A stretch of 64,000 nt of DNA from an uncultured Paracoccaceae bacterium (GCA_947497185.1 CANMFL010000005.1:124001-188000); one strand, 5' to 3'. Positions 9,057 to 18,855 are shown, numbered from the stretch's first letter. Translations and numbers: made by a program. Notes: a model not told the origin generated them from the letters alone.

Positions 9057-9529
9057 TGATCAGACAAGCAACTGTGGCTGACGCGCCCATGGTGGCCGAG
9101 ATCATGAACCACGTGATCGCCAACACCACCGCGACTTTCACGACGATAACGAAACCCGTTAACCAAGTGGCATCTGAAATCGCGTCGCCGCAGCCTTGTC
9201 TTGTCGCTGAAATCGACGGGACAGTCTGCGGCTACGCTCGTTATTTCCCGTTCCGATCCGGACCGGGCTACGCACATGTGGCCGAATATTCCATTGCATT
9301 GGCGGCATCTGCGCATGGGAATGGAGTAGGGCGAAAATTGCTTTCAAAGCTTTGCAACATGGCACGCGCGGACGGGAAAACGCAAATCATCGGCGCGGTG
9401 AGCAGCGACAACGAAACGGCCCTCAAATTCCATAAATCAAACGGCTTTTCACAGGTCGGACGTCTGCCGGATGTGGGACTGAAGTGGGATAAATCGCTTG
9501 ATCTCGTTTTTATGCAAAAACGGCTCTGA
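9056..9529 (+). CDS. GNAT N-acetyltransferase, phosphinothricin-acetyltransferase-like
   Basis: 157 residues with the GNAT layout: IRQATVADAPMVAEIMN at the start, VAEYSIALAASAHGNGVGRKL as the acetyl-CoA motif A (the loop HGNGVG matches Q/RxxGxG/A in spacing), and ALKFHKSNGFSQVGRL as motif B. This is the pattern of the PAT/YncA group, which acetylates small amine substrates such as phosphinothricin or methionine sulfoximine. The real substrate is unknown. The start is the ATG in TGATG that overlaps the previous stop; the frame also extends upstream through GTG codons. Confidence 0.85.
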   Translation: MIRQATVADAPMVAEIMNHVIANTTATFTTITKPVNQVASEIASPQPCLVAEIDGTVCGYARYFPFRSGPGYAHVAEYSIALAASAHGNGVGRKLLSKLCNMARADGKTQIIGAVSSDNETALKFHKSNGFSQVGRLPDVGLKWDKSLDLVFMQKRL

Positions 9530-9560
9530 CATCCGGACGCGAACCCGTTAACATTCGCGC

Positions 9561-10265
9561 ATGTCGATTTGGACCCGCATTGCTGACGCGCTCGCCGCCC
9601 TTGCCTCTGGTGAAGGGCTCTCTGCCGTGTTCGAACGCCTGCGCACGTCGCCCGATAAGTCTGTGGCATTTACCATTGCCGTGATCGCCTTAGGCGCGAA
9701 AATGGCGAAGGCGGACGGCAAGGTTACGCGGGTCGAAGTCACGGCATTTCGCGAAGTTTTCCAGATCGCACCAGAGGATGAACCTAAAGCCGCGAAGGTG
9801 TTCAACCTCGCGCGACAAGACGTGATCGGCTTTGATGATTACGCCCGTCGGATCAAAGCGATGTACGCGGATGACACCGCGCCGCTATGTGATCTGATGC
9901 AGGGATTGTTCCATATCGCCATCGCAGACGGGGTCTACCATCCGAACGAAAACCTCTTTCTCAAAGAGGTTTCCCAGATTTTTGGCTTTAACGATCAGCA
10001 GTTTACGCGGATCAGGGCGCAATTTGTGCCGGACGCGGAACGCGATCCCTACGATGTGCTTGGGGTGACTGCCGATGCAGACCTCAAGACGGTCCGCGCG
10101 GCATGGCGGCACTTAGTCCGCGAAACACATCCCGACAGATTACGCGCACGCGGCGTCCCAGAAGAGGCCGTGAAACTGGCCGAAGCACACCTGATCGCAA
10201 TAAACCGTGCCTGGGAACAGATCAGCGCGGCGCGATCGTCGCAAGATGATTTCACTCTCGCATGA
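9561..10265 (+). CDS. TerB-J-domain protein (DjlA/DjiA-like co-chaperone)
   Basis: A 234-residue protein with an N-terminal helical TerB-like domain (about residues 30-140, with ALGAKMAKADGKVTRVEV and HIAIADGVYHPNE, two acidic metal-binding-like repeats) and a C-terminal J domain (about 165-230) bearing the diagnostic HPD in ETHPDRLRARG. The J domain should stimulate DnaK ATPase. E. coli DjlA has an N-terminal membrane anchor; this protein has none, so it is a soluble variant. The stop overlaps the next start (ATGA), pointing to coupling with the phosphohydrolase downstream. Confidence 0.88.
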   Translation: MSIWTRIADALAALASGEGLSAVFERLRTSPDKSVAFTIAVIALGAKMAKADGKVTRVEVTAFREVFQIAPEDEPKAAKVFNLARQDVIGFDDYARRIKAMYADDTAPLCDLMQGLFHIAIADGVYHPNENLFLKEVSQIFGFNDQQFTRIRAQFVPDAERDPYDVLGVTADADLKTVRAAWRHLVRETHPDRLRARGVPEEAVKLAEAHLIAINRAWEQISAARSSQDDFTLA

Positions 10266-11284
10266 CGGGTGCGCTGCGCATCGCGACGTATAACGTCGAG
10301 TGGTTTAACACGCTGTTTGATGACGCAGGACAGCTACACAATAATGATGAATGGTCGGGGCGCTGGAATGTCACGCGGGCACAGCAAACAGCAGCGTTAG
10401 GGCAGGTTTTCCAAACGATGGATGCCGATGGAATCATGATCATCGAAGCTCCCGACACCAGTCGCCGCCGTAGCAGCGTGACCGCGCTGGAAACATTCGG
10501 CGCTCATTTCAATTTGCGGGCGCGTAAAGCTGTGACGGGATTTACCAACGACACCCAGCAAGAAATCACGTTTTTATATGACCCCGACGTGATCACGGCC
10601 ATGCACGACCCCATCGGTGACTTGGATATGACCAGCCCCGCGCCGCGTTTTGACGCCGAGTTGCGAATTGACCTCGATACCGACGCGGCGCTTGACGTGG
10701 TGCGGTGGTCCAAACCGCCGCTCGAACTGGCGGTGACTGTTGGCCGGAAGGCGTTTCGCGTCATTGGCGTTCACGCAAAATCCAAAGCCCCGCATGGTGC
10801 AAAGAACGACGCGGATGCGGTGCGAATCTCGATCCAAAACAGGCGCAAGCAGCTCGCGCAATGCATCTGGTTACGCCAAAGGGTTAACCAACATTTGGAA
10901 AAGGGCGAGGATCTGATCGTATTAGGGGACTTTAACGACGGTCCCGGGCTCGACGAATTTGAACAGCTTTTTGGGCGCTCTGGCGTCGAAATCGTCTTGG
11001 GTGAACACAGCGCAGCACGTCTCTACGATCCACACGCGACGATGGTTTTGGGACGTAAAATTGGTGCAGCACCGACAACCGCACGGTTCAAACACCGGAA
11101 CGGGACCTATTTAAACGCGCTGCTTGACTATCTCATGGTCTCGTCTGGGATACGAGATATGCAGCCGAAATGGCAGATTTGGCATCCCTTTGATCACGTG
11201 GCCTGTTACGAAAATATTGCCCTGCGCGAAGCGTTGTTAACCGCGTCCGACCATTTCCCTGTGACACTGGATATCACAGTTTGA
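10262..11284 (+). CDS. Endonuclease/exonuclease/phosphatase (EEP) family protein
   Basis: 340 residues with the DNase I/EEP signature: TYNVEWFN near residue 8, a metal-binding Glu in MIIEAPD near 61, VIGVHAKSK near 167, LGDFNDGP near 224 and SDHFPVTLDI at the very end. All catalytic positions appear present, so it should be a Mg-dependent phosphodiesterase, on nucleic acid or a phosphoester; the substrate is not evident. There is no signal peptide. It is the fifth gene of the mcm run and overlaps the J-domain gene by 4 bases. Confidence 0.85.
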   Translation: MTGALRIATYNVEWFNTLFDDAGQLHNNDEWSGRWNVTRAQQTAALGQVFQTMDADGIMIIEAPDTSRRRSSVTALETFGAHFNLRARKAVTGFTNDTQQEITFLYDPDVITAMHDPIGDLDMTSPAPRFDAELRIDLDTDAALDVVRWSKPPLELAVTVGRKAFRVIGVHAKSKAPHGAKNDADAVRISIQNRRKQLAQCIWLRQRVNQHLEKGEDLIVLGDFNDGPGLDEFEQLFGRSGVEIVLGEHSAARLYDPHATMVLGRKIGAAPTTARFKHRNGTYLNALLDYLMVSSGIRDMQPKWQIWHPFDHVACYENIALREALLTASDHFPVTLDITV

Positions 11285-11320
11285 TTTGGCGATTTGCGTC
11301 ATCGTGCCTATATAAGGGGT

Positions 11321-11692
11321 ATGAGACAGCTTTTGATCCCCGTTTTTGCCCTATCTCTTACCGCCAGTCCACTGGTAGCGCAGACTGACGCGCCCACGCC
11401 GGAGGAAGGTTTCAGCCTGATGGAAGAAGGCGCACAACTGTTGTTGCGTGGCCTGATGTCTGAACTGGAACCGGCCTTTGACGACCTGCAGGACCTCGCC
11501 ACGGAGATGGCTCCACGTATGCAAATGTTAACCGAACAGATGGGGCCAGCGTTCGCGGAATTGTTGGGGCAGGTCGATGACTTGACGCAATACCACCCGC
11601 CAGAATTTCTGCCAAATGGCGATATCATCATGCGGCGGCGCGATGATGCGCCGGTCTTCGAGCCAGAGCTACCACGAGAGATTGAGCTTTAA
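11321..11692 (+). CDS. Small secreted protein, function unknown
   Basis: 123 residues beginning with a signal peptide (MRQLLIPVFALSLTASPLVA-QT), so probably periplasmic. The mature part is an acidic amphipathic helix region (EEGFSLMEEGAQLLLRGL, then DDLQDLATEM) ending in a Pro-rich tail with RRRDDAPVFEPELP. Similar proteins in Rhodobacteraceae are, as I recall, often labelled 'AAA+ family ATPase', but there is no Walker motif here and the label would be wrong. The ATG at 11321 follows AAGGGG closely. Confidence 0.7.
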   Translation: MRQLLIPVFALSLTASPLVAQTDAPTPEEGFSLMEEGAQLLLRGLMSELEPAFDDLQDLATEMAPRMQMLTEQMGPAFAELLGQVDDLTQYHPPEFLPNGDIIMRRRDDAPVFEPELPREIEL

Positions 11693-11707
11693 TTGCGACC
11701 GTTGGGT

Positions 11708-11741
11708 GCCTCCGGCGGGAGTTGTTAAGGCGAAATGAAGG
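11708..11741 (-). repeat. Dispersed intergenic repeat, type A copy 1
   Basis: GCCTCCGGCGGGAGTTGTT, two variable bases, then GGCGAAATGAAGG. The same 34-base unit recurs at 18917-18950 (reverse orientation) with 32 of 34 bases identical, and its inner 22 bases recur at 38231-38252. In each case the CTTCATTTCGCC end faces the 3' end of a gene: here ppx, seven bases away. Confidence 0.75.
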
Positions 11742-11747
11742 GCGCGG

Positions 11748-13298
11748 TCATTTCGCGAATTTGATCGTGCCTTGTCCACCAAGCGCTGTGGTCAAGGCGT
11801 TAAACCGCGCTTCTGCAACCTCGCCAAAAAGCGGTTCGGCGTCTTTCGTCAGGCGTAATTGCAGATCGCCGGATTTCGGTTTCCACTTTAACGTGCCGGG
11901 TTCCTGTTCTGCGTTAACCCACAGCATCGCGCCAAGCCGCATCGCGCGCCCGAGGATTTCGGCTTCTTTGATTTGCTTTTCGTTCAACATGGCGATCAAC
12001 GCATCAAAACGTCCACCGCCCGGTTTGGACGTGTAGCGATACATCAACGCGAGGCCCATCAGCACGCGTTCGTAATGTTTTAGGCCGCCCAAGTTGGCGC
12101 GCGTTGCATTGTCGAAAGTGACCTCGGCACGGTAGTCAGGATGGGCACGCCAGCTGACGTCGTGCAGCAGACAAGCCGCTTTGATAATCCGTTTCCGCTG
12201 CCAATTTGCCCTTGGAAACAAGGGGATAACGAAGTCGTAAAGCACGCGTCCAAATCCGGGAAGGCGCGCATCTTTGCTTTCCGCAAAACGGCAGGCCTCG
12301 ATAAGCGGATCACGTTCACGCAACTCACGCGGCATTTGTTCGTACAGCATCCCTTCGCGAATCCCGTAAGACGACACGGCGATATCTTTGGGTTTGAACT
12401 TGCGTAGCAGCGCCTTTAGCACCAACACCGCAATCGGCACCAGCGACATGCGGCTGTCTGAAATATGACACCGCGCCCGCAATTCCTGCAGATCGGATTG
12501 GGCAATATAATCAGCGGTTCGAGAGACCTGCCGCGCCGTCATGCGGTATTCATGCAGAACGGTTAACGGATGGCCGCGCCGTTCCATATCAATCCGCGCA
12601 ATCGCCCGCCACGACCCGCCAACGAGGAACAATCGCATCGCTTCGGCGTGTCCCATTTCGGTGTGCAAGTCGTCGATCACCTCTGCGATATGGGCTTTGA
12701 CGGCTTTTCGACCACCTTTGATATCGCGCAATTTCAACGGCCCAAGCGGCGAGGTGACCCGTTGGCCGACGCGACCATCAGCCAAATCGGCCAGCTCTAA
12801 CGACGATCCGCCGATGTCGCAGACCAAGCCGTATGAGCCAGGCCAACCCAATAGTACGCCTTGCGCGGATAGGCGGGCTTCTTCTTTGCCGTCGATAATC
12901 CAGATTTTAATACCTGTTTCACGCTCGACCTCGTCGCGGAATTCGCGGCCATCAGAGGCCTCACGCACAGCGGCGGTTGCCACGGCGGTGAGGGGCAAAA
13001 TGTCCATCCCTTTGGCCAATGCGGCAAAACGGCGGATCGCTGACAGTGCGCGCACGCGGCCCTGTGGATTCAAACGGCCAGTCTCAGAGAGGCCAGCGCC
13101 TAAGGCGCACATGATTTTTTCGTTGTAGAAATAGGCCGGTGAACGGGCCGCGCCGTCAAACACCACCATCCGCACCGAGTTCGAGCCGACATCGATCACG
13201 CCAACGCGGTTCAGCCCCATCGCGGCGGCATCTTCGAACAAAGGACGTCCAAAGCCGCCCCAATCGATGCCTTGGTCCGTGCCGTCATCTTCCAACAT
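11748..13298 (-). CDS. ppx: Exopolyphosphatase / guanosine pentaphosphatase (Ppx/GppA)
   Basis: Ppx removes terminal phosphates from polyphosphate; the family also hydrolyses pppGpp. The 516-residue protein starts with about 30 non-family residues, then the actin-like ATPase fold: GVIDVGSNSVRMVVFDG near 33, TAVATAAVREASDG near 105, LVCDIGGSSLEL near 160 and FLVGGSWRAIARID near 225. The C-terminal third is the helical HD-like domain (LLHDVSWRAHPDYRAE near 380). ppk lies just upstream on the same strand, 69 bases away, the usual synthesis-degradation pair. Confidence 0.93.
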   Translation of the reverse strand: MLEDDGTDQGIDWGGFGRPLFEDAAAMGLNRVGVIDVGSNSVRMVVFDGAARSPAYFYNEKIMCALGAGLSETGRLNPQGRVRALSAIRRFAALAKGMDILPLTAVATAAVREASDGREFRDEVERETGIKIWIIDGKEEARLSAQGVLLGWPGSYGLVCDIGGSSLELADLADGRVGQRVTSPLGPLKLRDIKGGRKAVKAHIAEVIDDLHTEMGHAEAMRLFLVGGSWRAIARIDMERRGHPLTVLHEYRMTARQVSRTADYIAQSDLQELRARCHISDSRMSLVPIAVLVLKALLRKFKPKDIAVSSYGIREGMLYEQMPRELRERDPLIEACRFAESKDARLPGFGRVLYDFVIPLFPRANWQRKRIIKAACLLHDVSWRAHPDYRAEVTFDNATRANLGGLKHYERVLMGLALMYRYTSKPGGGRFDALIAMLNEKQIKEAEILGRAMRLGAMLWVNAEQEPGTLKWKPKSGDLQLRLTKDAEPLFGEVAEARFNALTTALGGQGTIKFAK

Positions 13299-13367
13299 GG
13301 GATTCCCTCGTGTTGCGCCGTTCGACCTTGTGACAGCGGCGACGCTCGTGTCAATTGCTGACGGGCG

Positions 13368-15545
13368 TTAACCTTGATCTTCGTCCGTGTGGGTCAGTTG
13401 CGGCACATCAGATGCGCCCGCAGATCCGCGACCGGATAGCGACGGATTTTCCATAAAGAACCGATGGCAATTGAACGCAAATTCGCCGTCGGGAATGATC
13501 GCGCGGGTGAATTCACCAGTCGGCCCCATCACCCAGCTTTGTGCCACATCATGCAGGTTTGCGGCCATAATCTGGCTGACAATCTGTGCCTTAACGGTGT
13601 TGTTTGTGATCTCGACTAGCGTCTCGACACGTCGGTTCAAGTTCCGGCTCATCCAGTCGGCAGAGGAAATAAACACGGCCGCTTTTTTGGACGGCAGCTT
13701 GTGACCATTCCCAAAACACACAATCCGCGAGTGTTCTAAAAAGCGTCCAACGATTGATTTCACACGAATATTTTCTGATAAGCCGACGACGCCAGGACGC
13801 AGACCACAGATGCCACGGATCACCAGATCGATTTTGACACCTGCCTGCGATGCTTCGTAAAGCGCATCAATCACGTCCGGTTCGATCAGCGAATTCATCT
13901 TCGCCCAGATTACACCGGGCTTGCCGTTTTGCACATTTTCGATCTCGGTCTTGATCCGCGCAAGTAGCGTTTTCTTCAGACAAATCGGCGAGATCGCGAG
14001 GTTTTCCAACCCTTCAGGTTGCGCATATCCGGACAGGTAATTGAACACTTTGGTCGCATCGCGTCCCAAGTCGGAATCACAGGTGAAAAGACTCAGATCG
14101 GTGTAAATACGCGCCGTAATCGGGTGGTAATTACCGGTTCCAAAGTGCGTGTAAGTCACCAATTTATCGCCTTCGCGGCGCACAACGGTGCTGATCTTGG
14201 CGTGCGTTTTGTAGTTCAGGAACCCGTAAACAACATGCGCGCCCGCGCGTTCTAGCCGCCGTGATTGGCGAATATTCGCGGCCTCATCAAAGCGGGCTTT
14301 GAGTTCGACCAATGCGGTGACTGATTTACCTTCTTCCGCCGCTTCGCACAACGCCTCGACAATCGGGGATTGGTGCGATGTGCGGTAGAGTGTTTGTTTG
14401 ATCGCGACCACATCGGGGTCATGCGCCGCCTGACGCAAGAAACGCACAACCATATCGAAGGTCTCGTAAGGGTGGTGCAGCAACATATCTTTTTGGCGGA
14501 TAGCCGCAAACATATCCCCGTCATGATCTTGCACTCGCTCCGGCACACGCGGCGCGAATGTCGGCCACAGCAGGTCAGACCGTTCGTCGATCACCAATTC
14601 CTTGAGATCAGCGATCCCAATTAGTCCATTAACCTCGACCATTTCGTCAGAAGTTAATCGCATCTCTGTCTTAATAAATGATTTAAGTGCCTCAGGTGCC
14701 CGCGCCGCCATTTTCAGCCGGACAACCTCACCACGACGGCGACGTTTTAGGGCAGTCTCAAATTCCCGCACCAGATCTTCGGCTTCGTCTTCCACTTCCA
14801 GATCACTGTCACGCAGTACGCGAAACGCGCCGTGGGTTTTCAGTTTATAACCTGGAAAGAGCTGGCTGACATGCATCAACAGCAGTTCTTCCAATGGTAA
14901 AAACCGATGACCCTGCTGTGTTGGCAGCGAAATAAACCGATCAATCTGCGCGGGCACAGGCAAAAGCGCACGTAAGTGCCGTTTATCGCTGGCACGTTCG
15001 AGGTCCAGCGCAAGCGCGTAACCTTCGTTTGGTAAAAACGGGAACGGGTGGGCCGGATCAATCGCAAGCGGCGATAGCACTGGGAACACTTGGTTCAGAA
15101 AAAATGCGCTTAGAAACGGCTTGTCTGCTTCTTCGATTGTTGCCCGTGTCAGCAAGTGCATGTCTTGCACGGCCATTTCGTTAACCAGTTTCACGAACAC
15201 CGCTTGTTGGCGCTGCATCAATGCGCGGGCCTCGACGTCGATCAGTTTTAGCTGTTCCGCAGGGGTCAACCCGTCAAGTCCGGGTGTCACGTTTCCGGCA
15301 AGCGCCAATTCACGCAAACCTGCCACACGAACGGTGAAAAATTCATCAAGATTTGTGGCGGAAATCGACAAAAATCGCAGGCGTTCCAGTAATGGCACCC
15401 GCAGGTTCTCGGCTTCTTCCAACACGCGGTTGTTAAACCCAAGCCAGCTTAACTCGCGGTTCATAAACCGCGCAGAGCTGGTCATATCAAGATCAAGGGT
15501 TTGCGGCTCTGGTGCAGAACCTTCGAGGAAATCAGCGTAAATCAT
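13368..15545 (-). CDS. ppk: Polyphosphate kinase 1
   Basis: PPK1 makes inorganic polyphosphate from the gamma-phosphate of ATP and can run in reverse. At 725 residues it is full length: N-terminal domain (FMNRELSWLGFNNRVLEEA near 28), head domain, and two catalytic C-terminal domains. The autophosphorylated His lies in KTHAKIS near residue 446, and the second essential His in EHSRIVCFGNG near 603; FGTGNYHP and YTDLSLFTCD follow in the expected order. It sits between hda and ppx in one direction, so all three are probably expressed together. Confidence 0.95.
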   Translation of the reverse strand: MIYADFLEGSAPEPQTLDLDMTSSARFMNRELSWLGFNNRVLEEAENLRVPLLERLRFLSISATNLDEFFTVRVAGLRELALAGNVTPGLDGLTPAEQLKLIDVEARALMQRQQAVFVKLVNEMAVQDMHLLTRATIEEADKPFLSAFFLNQVFPVLSPLAIDPAHPFPFLPNEGYALALDLERASDKRHLRALLPVPAQIDRFISLPTQQGHRFLPLEELLLMHVSQLFPGYKLKTHGAFRVLRDSDLEVEDEAEDLVREFETALKRRRRGEVVRLKMAARAPEALKSFIKTEMRLTSDEMVEVNGLIGIADLKELVIDERSDLLWPTFAPRVPERVQDHDGDMFAAIRQKDMLLHHPYETFDMVVRFLRQAAHDPDVVAIKQTLYRTSHQSPIVEALCEAAEEGKSVTALVELKARFDEAANIRQSRRLERAGAHVVYGFLNYKTHAKISTVVRREGDKLVTYTHFGTGNYHPITARIYTDLSLFTCDSDLGRDATKVFNYLSGYAQPEGLENLAISPICLKKTLLARIKTEIENVQNGKPGVIWAKMNSLIEPDVIDALYEASQAGVKIDLVIRGICGLRPGVVGLSENIRVKSIVGRFLEHSRIVCFGNGHKLPSKKAAVFISSADWMSRNLNRRVETLVEITNNTVKAQIVSQIMAANLHDVAQSWVMGPTGEFTRAIIPDGEFAFNCHRFFMENPSLSGRGSAGASDVPQLTHTDEDQG

Positions 15546-15605
15546 GGACCCTGCCTACGCGTGAAAAGTTGCGTTTTTATGACGGTTTAGCGGTTAATCC
15601 CGAGG

Positions 15606-16274
15606 TTAGACTTCGGCCTCAACCTGCGCAAGCACCTGTCCTGCCAGCTTTTCGTTAACATCGCGTTTATTGGTTAACGCGGCCGCGTCCATCGCCGCGA
15701 CAATTTCAGCGGCGGCACGATACGAACGCTCGATCCGCATCGTCAGATACGACGGCAATTTGGGCGATGGCATGATTTGGCGATCTGCGAACAACTTCAT
15801 AATAATCGCCGTCAGCAGGTCGTCGTCCGGATTGCCAATCACCGTTGGCGTCGCGGCTTGCATCCGGCTGGCCAGATCAGGCAGGGCGATATTCCACCGA
15901 CTTGGCGCACTACGCGCCGTGATCAGCAACGGCAGGCCGACCTCGCGCATGTGATTATGCAAATGAAACATCGCGGTTTCGCCCGATTTGCTCAGCTGTT
16001 CGATATCCTCAATCACCACGGGGCGTTTCGGACGTGTCATTTCACCCGTCAGGGTTGCGGCGGGAATGATCACCGCGTTCTCGTTCGTGGCAAAAACGCG
16101 GGCCAAATGGCTCTTGCCGGATCCTTCAGGACCAGTCAGCACCAGCTTGCGTTCCGGCCAAGAATTCACATGCGTCACAAGCACATAGGCAGTGGCATTG
16201 GCCTCTGAGACAAAGAAGTCCCCAGCGGTCAGCGCAACACCCGCAGGCAGTTCAAAGGTTAGCTGCGTTGCCAT
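15606..16274 (-). CDS. hda: DnaA-related replication regulator (Hda/HdaA family)
   Basis: A 222-residue AAA+ protein related to the ATPase domain of DnaA. It has Walker A GPEGSGKSHLA near residue 45, a Walker B-like VIEDIEQL near 90, an arginine-bearing sensor region (ITARSAPSRWNI, LASRMQAATP) and a C-terminal helical lid. It lacks the DnaA domain IV that binds DnaA boxes. In E. coli and Caulobacter the Hda/HdaA protein works with the beta clamp to drive ATP hydrolysis by DnaA and so prevents re-initiation. The clamp-binding motif usually lies at the N-terminus; QLTFELPA at residues 3-10 fits. Three bases separate it from the AI-2E family gene. Confidence 0.9.
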   Translation of the reverse strand: MATQLTFELPAGVALTAGDFFVSEANATAYVLVTHVNSWPERKLVLTGPEGSGKSHLARVFATNENAVIIPAATLTGEMTRPKRPVVIEDIEQLSKSGETAMFHLHNHMREVGLPLLITARSAPSRWNIALPDLASRMQAATPTVIGNPDDDLLTAIIMKLFADRQIMPSPKLPSYLTMRIERSYRAAAEIVAAMDAAALTNKRDVNEKLAGQVLAQVEAEV

Positions 16275-16277
16275 CTC

Positions 16278-17336
16278 TTAGTTGCCCGTCTGACCACGAT
16301 ATAACATGCTGGTCTTATATTTCGCGATGCCAAAGCGAATCAAAACGCCAATCATCGCGGCCACAGGAACAGCAACAAGCATCCCGACAAAGCCGAACAA
16401 AGCACCAAAAACGGACAGGGCAAAGATCAGCCAGACAGGGTGCAGGCCTACGGAGTTGCCAACGAGGCGCGGTGTGATGATGTTGCCTTCTAGGAACTGA
16501 CCCAAGGCGAAAATGATCGCGACGGCAGCCAGCCACCCCCATTCGCCCCAGAATTGAAAGATCGCGAGACCAATCGCCAAAGCACCGCCAACCAGTGCGC
16601 CGACGTAAGGGATGAATGTAATCAACCCGGCAAACGACCCCACAACAAGGCCAAAGTTCAGACCAACAGCCATCAACCCAACCGCATAAAACGTGCCCAT
16701 GATTAGACAGACGGTCCCTTGGCCACGAATAAACGACGCCAAGGTTTGGTCGATATCGCGGGCCAGCTGGCGCAATGTCGCCGCGTGATCGCGGGGGATC
16801 AACTCGTCAATGCGAGCAACCATATTGTCCCAATCCAACAGCAGGTAGAACGCGACCACAGGTACAATCACCAGTAATACAAGGACATTCAACAGACCGG
16901 CCGCAGAGGTCAGCAACCCACCCAGCAATTCGCCGCCCTTAGATTGGATCGTCTCGCCAATGTTCAAAAGCTGTTTGTAGATAGTGCTTTCTTCGTCCAG
17001 CAGCGCTGGGAAATTGGTCGCGAGAAAATCCCGGAGTTTTTCCGGTGCACCGGGGGCCGCTTCAATCAAGCCAGAAATCTGGGTCACAAGCGTTGGAATG
17101 ACCAGCAGCACCAACAACACGAAAATCAGAAACGCGACCAGCGTGATGACCGTTACCGATAAAACGCGACTGAGACCCAGCCGTTCCAGCCGATCCGCAA
17201 CGGGATCAAGACAATAGGCAATCGCGCCGCCCAAAATGAACGGCATGATCACATCGCCCAGAAACCACAACACTCCACAAAAGACCGCCGCAGCGATCCC
17301 CCAATATGCCGTTTGATGCTGCACGGTCAACGCCAT
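16278..17336 (-). CDS. AI-2E / PerM family membrane protein
   Basis: 352 residues with about seven to eight membrane helices: a first pair around residues 15-60, one near 65-90, then a long soluble segment (about 95-155), and a cluster of helices from 160 to 340. The late glycine- and proline-rich helices (PYVGALVGG, LEGNIITPRLVGNSVGLHP) are the PF01594 signature. Members export AI-2 or act as Na/H antiporters; the substrate here is unknown. ATG 17336 is preferred because the open frame beyond it (to 17471) is polar and unlike the family. Transcribed into hda. Confidence 0.9.
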   Translation of the reverse strand: MALTVQHQTAYWGIAAAVFCGVLWFLGDVIMPFILGGAIAYCLDPVADRLERLGLSRVLSVTVITLVAFLIFVLLVLLVIPTLVTQISGLIEAAPGAPEKLRDFLATNFPALLDEESTIYKQLLNIGETIQSKGGELLGGLLTSAAGLLNVLVLLVIVPVVAFYLLLDWDNMVARIDELIPRDHAATLRQLARDIDQTLASFIRGQGTVCLIMGTFYAVGLMAVGLNFGLVVGSFAGLITFIPYVGALVGGALAIGLAIFQFWGEWGWLAAVAIIFALGQFLEGNIITPRLVGNSVGLHPVWLIFALSVFGALFGFVGMLVAVPVAAMIGVLIRFGIAKYKTSMLYRGQTGN

Positions 17337-17470
17337 GTGTGTCGTCCTCTTTTTGATCCCATAACAGATGGTACACACGCGCACGAAGCGCAAGGCAGGA
17401 CCTTGCCACGCAGTCGTGTGCCGCTTAAACCTTTCCGCTGAAACACTCCTCCTGATAAAGGCCGCCCCCA

Positions 17471-18808
17471 ATGCGCATGAGCCGCTATTTCCTGCCCGTC
17501 CTCAAAGAAACTCCGCGCGAGGCGCAGATCGTGTCGCACCGCTACATGTTGCAAGCGGGGATGATCAAACAAGCCGCCGCTGGCATCTACTCGTGGTTGC
17601 CGCTTGGGTTTAAGGTGCTGAAAAAGATCGAAAATATCGTGCACGAAGAACAAGCACGGGCAGGCCATCACGCGATGCTGATGCCGACGATCCAGTCCGC
17701 TGATTTGTGGAAAGAAAGCGGGCGTTACGACGCATACGGTGACGAGATGCTGCGGATCAAAGACCGCCACGACCGCGACATGCTCTTCACACCAACAGCA
17801 GAAGAGCTGATCACCGACATTTTCCGCGCGAATGTCACGTCCTACAAAGACTTGCCGCTGACGATGTACCAGATCCAGTGGAAATTTCGCGACGAAACCC
17901 GTCCGCGCTTTGGCGTGATGCGGGGCCGCGAATTCTACATGAAAGACGGCTATAACTTTGATTTAACACGCGAAGACGCGATGCACGCCTATAACCGCCA
18001 CCTTGTGTCTTACCTGCGGACCTACGAACGCATGGGCCTCAAGGCGATCCCGATGCGGGCCGATTCCGGACCTATCGGCGGCGAAGACACACACGAATTC
18101 CTCGTTCTGGCCGACACCGGCGAATCCGAAGTGTTCTACGATAGCGCCGTCACCGATCTGACCTTTGGCGACCGCGAAATTGATTTCGACGACAAAGCGG
18201 CCTGTGCGGCGGTGATGGATGAATTCACCAGCAAATACGCCCGCACCGATGAAACGCACGACGAGGCATTGTTCAACGAGGTGCCAGAAGATCGGCGCAA
18301 GACGGCACGCGGCATCGAAGTCGGGCAAATCTTCTACTTCGGCACCAAATATTCCGACGCCCTGAGCGCAGCCGTGGACAACGGCGATGGCGGTAAGGTT
18401 AACGTTCACATGGGCTCGCACGGTATCGGCGTATCCCGTCTGCTCGGCGCCATCATCGAGGCCAGCCACGACGACAAAGGCATCATCTGGCCCGAAGGCG
18501 TCACACCGTTCGACGTTGGCATCCTGAACATGCGCGTCGGCGACGAAGCCTGTGATGCGGCGTCCGAAGACCTTTATAAACAGTTCGTCGCAGCCGGTCT
18601 CGACCCGCTTTACGACGACCGCGACGAACGGGCAGGGGCCAAATTCGGCACGATGGACATGATCGGCTTGCCTTGGCGGATCACTGTCGGACCGCGCGGC
18701 ATCAAAAACGGCGTCGTCGAGGTCACGTCGCGCCGCACTGGCGAGAGCGAAGAGATGCCGGCCGCTGACGCTATCGCAAAAATCAAAGCAATATACGCGG
18801 CGCTCTAA
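17471..18808 (+). CDS. proS: Prolyl-tRNA synthetase, short alphaproteobacterial form
   Basis: ProRS charges tRNA-Pro with proline. At 445 residues it is the short bacterial form without the roughly 180-residue editing insertion between motifs 2 and 3, as is normal for alphaproteobacteria. The class II motifs are present: [17 protein letters not shown] (motif 1), [19 protein letters not shown] (motif 2) and [17 protein letters not shown] (motif 3). The C-terminal anticodon domain includes [15 protein letters not shown]. Start may be ATG 17471 or 17477. Divergent from the AI-2E family gene. Confidence 0.96.
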   Translation: MRMSRYFLPVLKETPREAQIVSHRYMLQAGMIKQAAAGIYSWLPLGFKVLKKIENIVHEEQARAGHHAMLMPTIQSADLWKESGRYDAYGDEMLRIKDRHDRDMLFTPTAEELITDIFRANVTSYKDLPLTMYQIQWKFRDETRPRFGVMRGREFYMKDGYNFDLTREDAMHAYNRHLVSYLRTYERMGLKAIPMRADSGPIGGEDTHEFLVLADTGESEVFYDSAVTDLTFGDREIDFDDKAACAAVMDEFTSKYARTDETHDEALFNEVPEDRRKTARGIEVGQIFYFGTKYSDALSAAVDNGDGGKVNVHMGSHGIGVSRLLGAIIEASHDDKGIIWPEGVTPFDVGILNMRVGDEACDAASEDLYKQFVAAGLDPLYDDRDERAGAKFGTMDMIGLPWRITVGPRGIKNGVVEVTSRRTGESEEMPAADAIAKIKAIYAAL

Positions 18809-18829
18809 CCGCCCGCGCACTCAAAAACA

Positions 18830-18855
18830 CTGACGGCCTCCAACAGGGCCGCCAG
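18830..18855 (+). terminator. Hairpin after proS, possible terminator
   Basis: Arms CTGACGGCC (18830-18838) and GGCCGCCAG (18847-18855) pair with one mismatch around an 8-base loop, 22 bases after the proS stop. A T-rich stretch follows only after 10 bases, so termination is uncertain. Confidence 0.4.
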
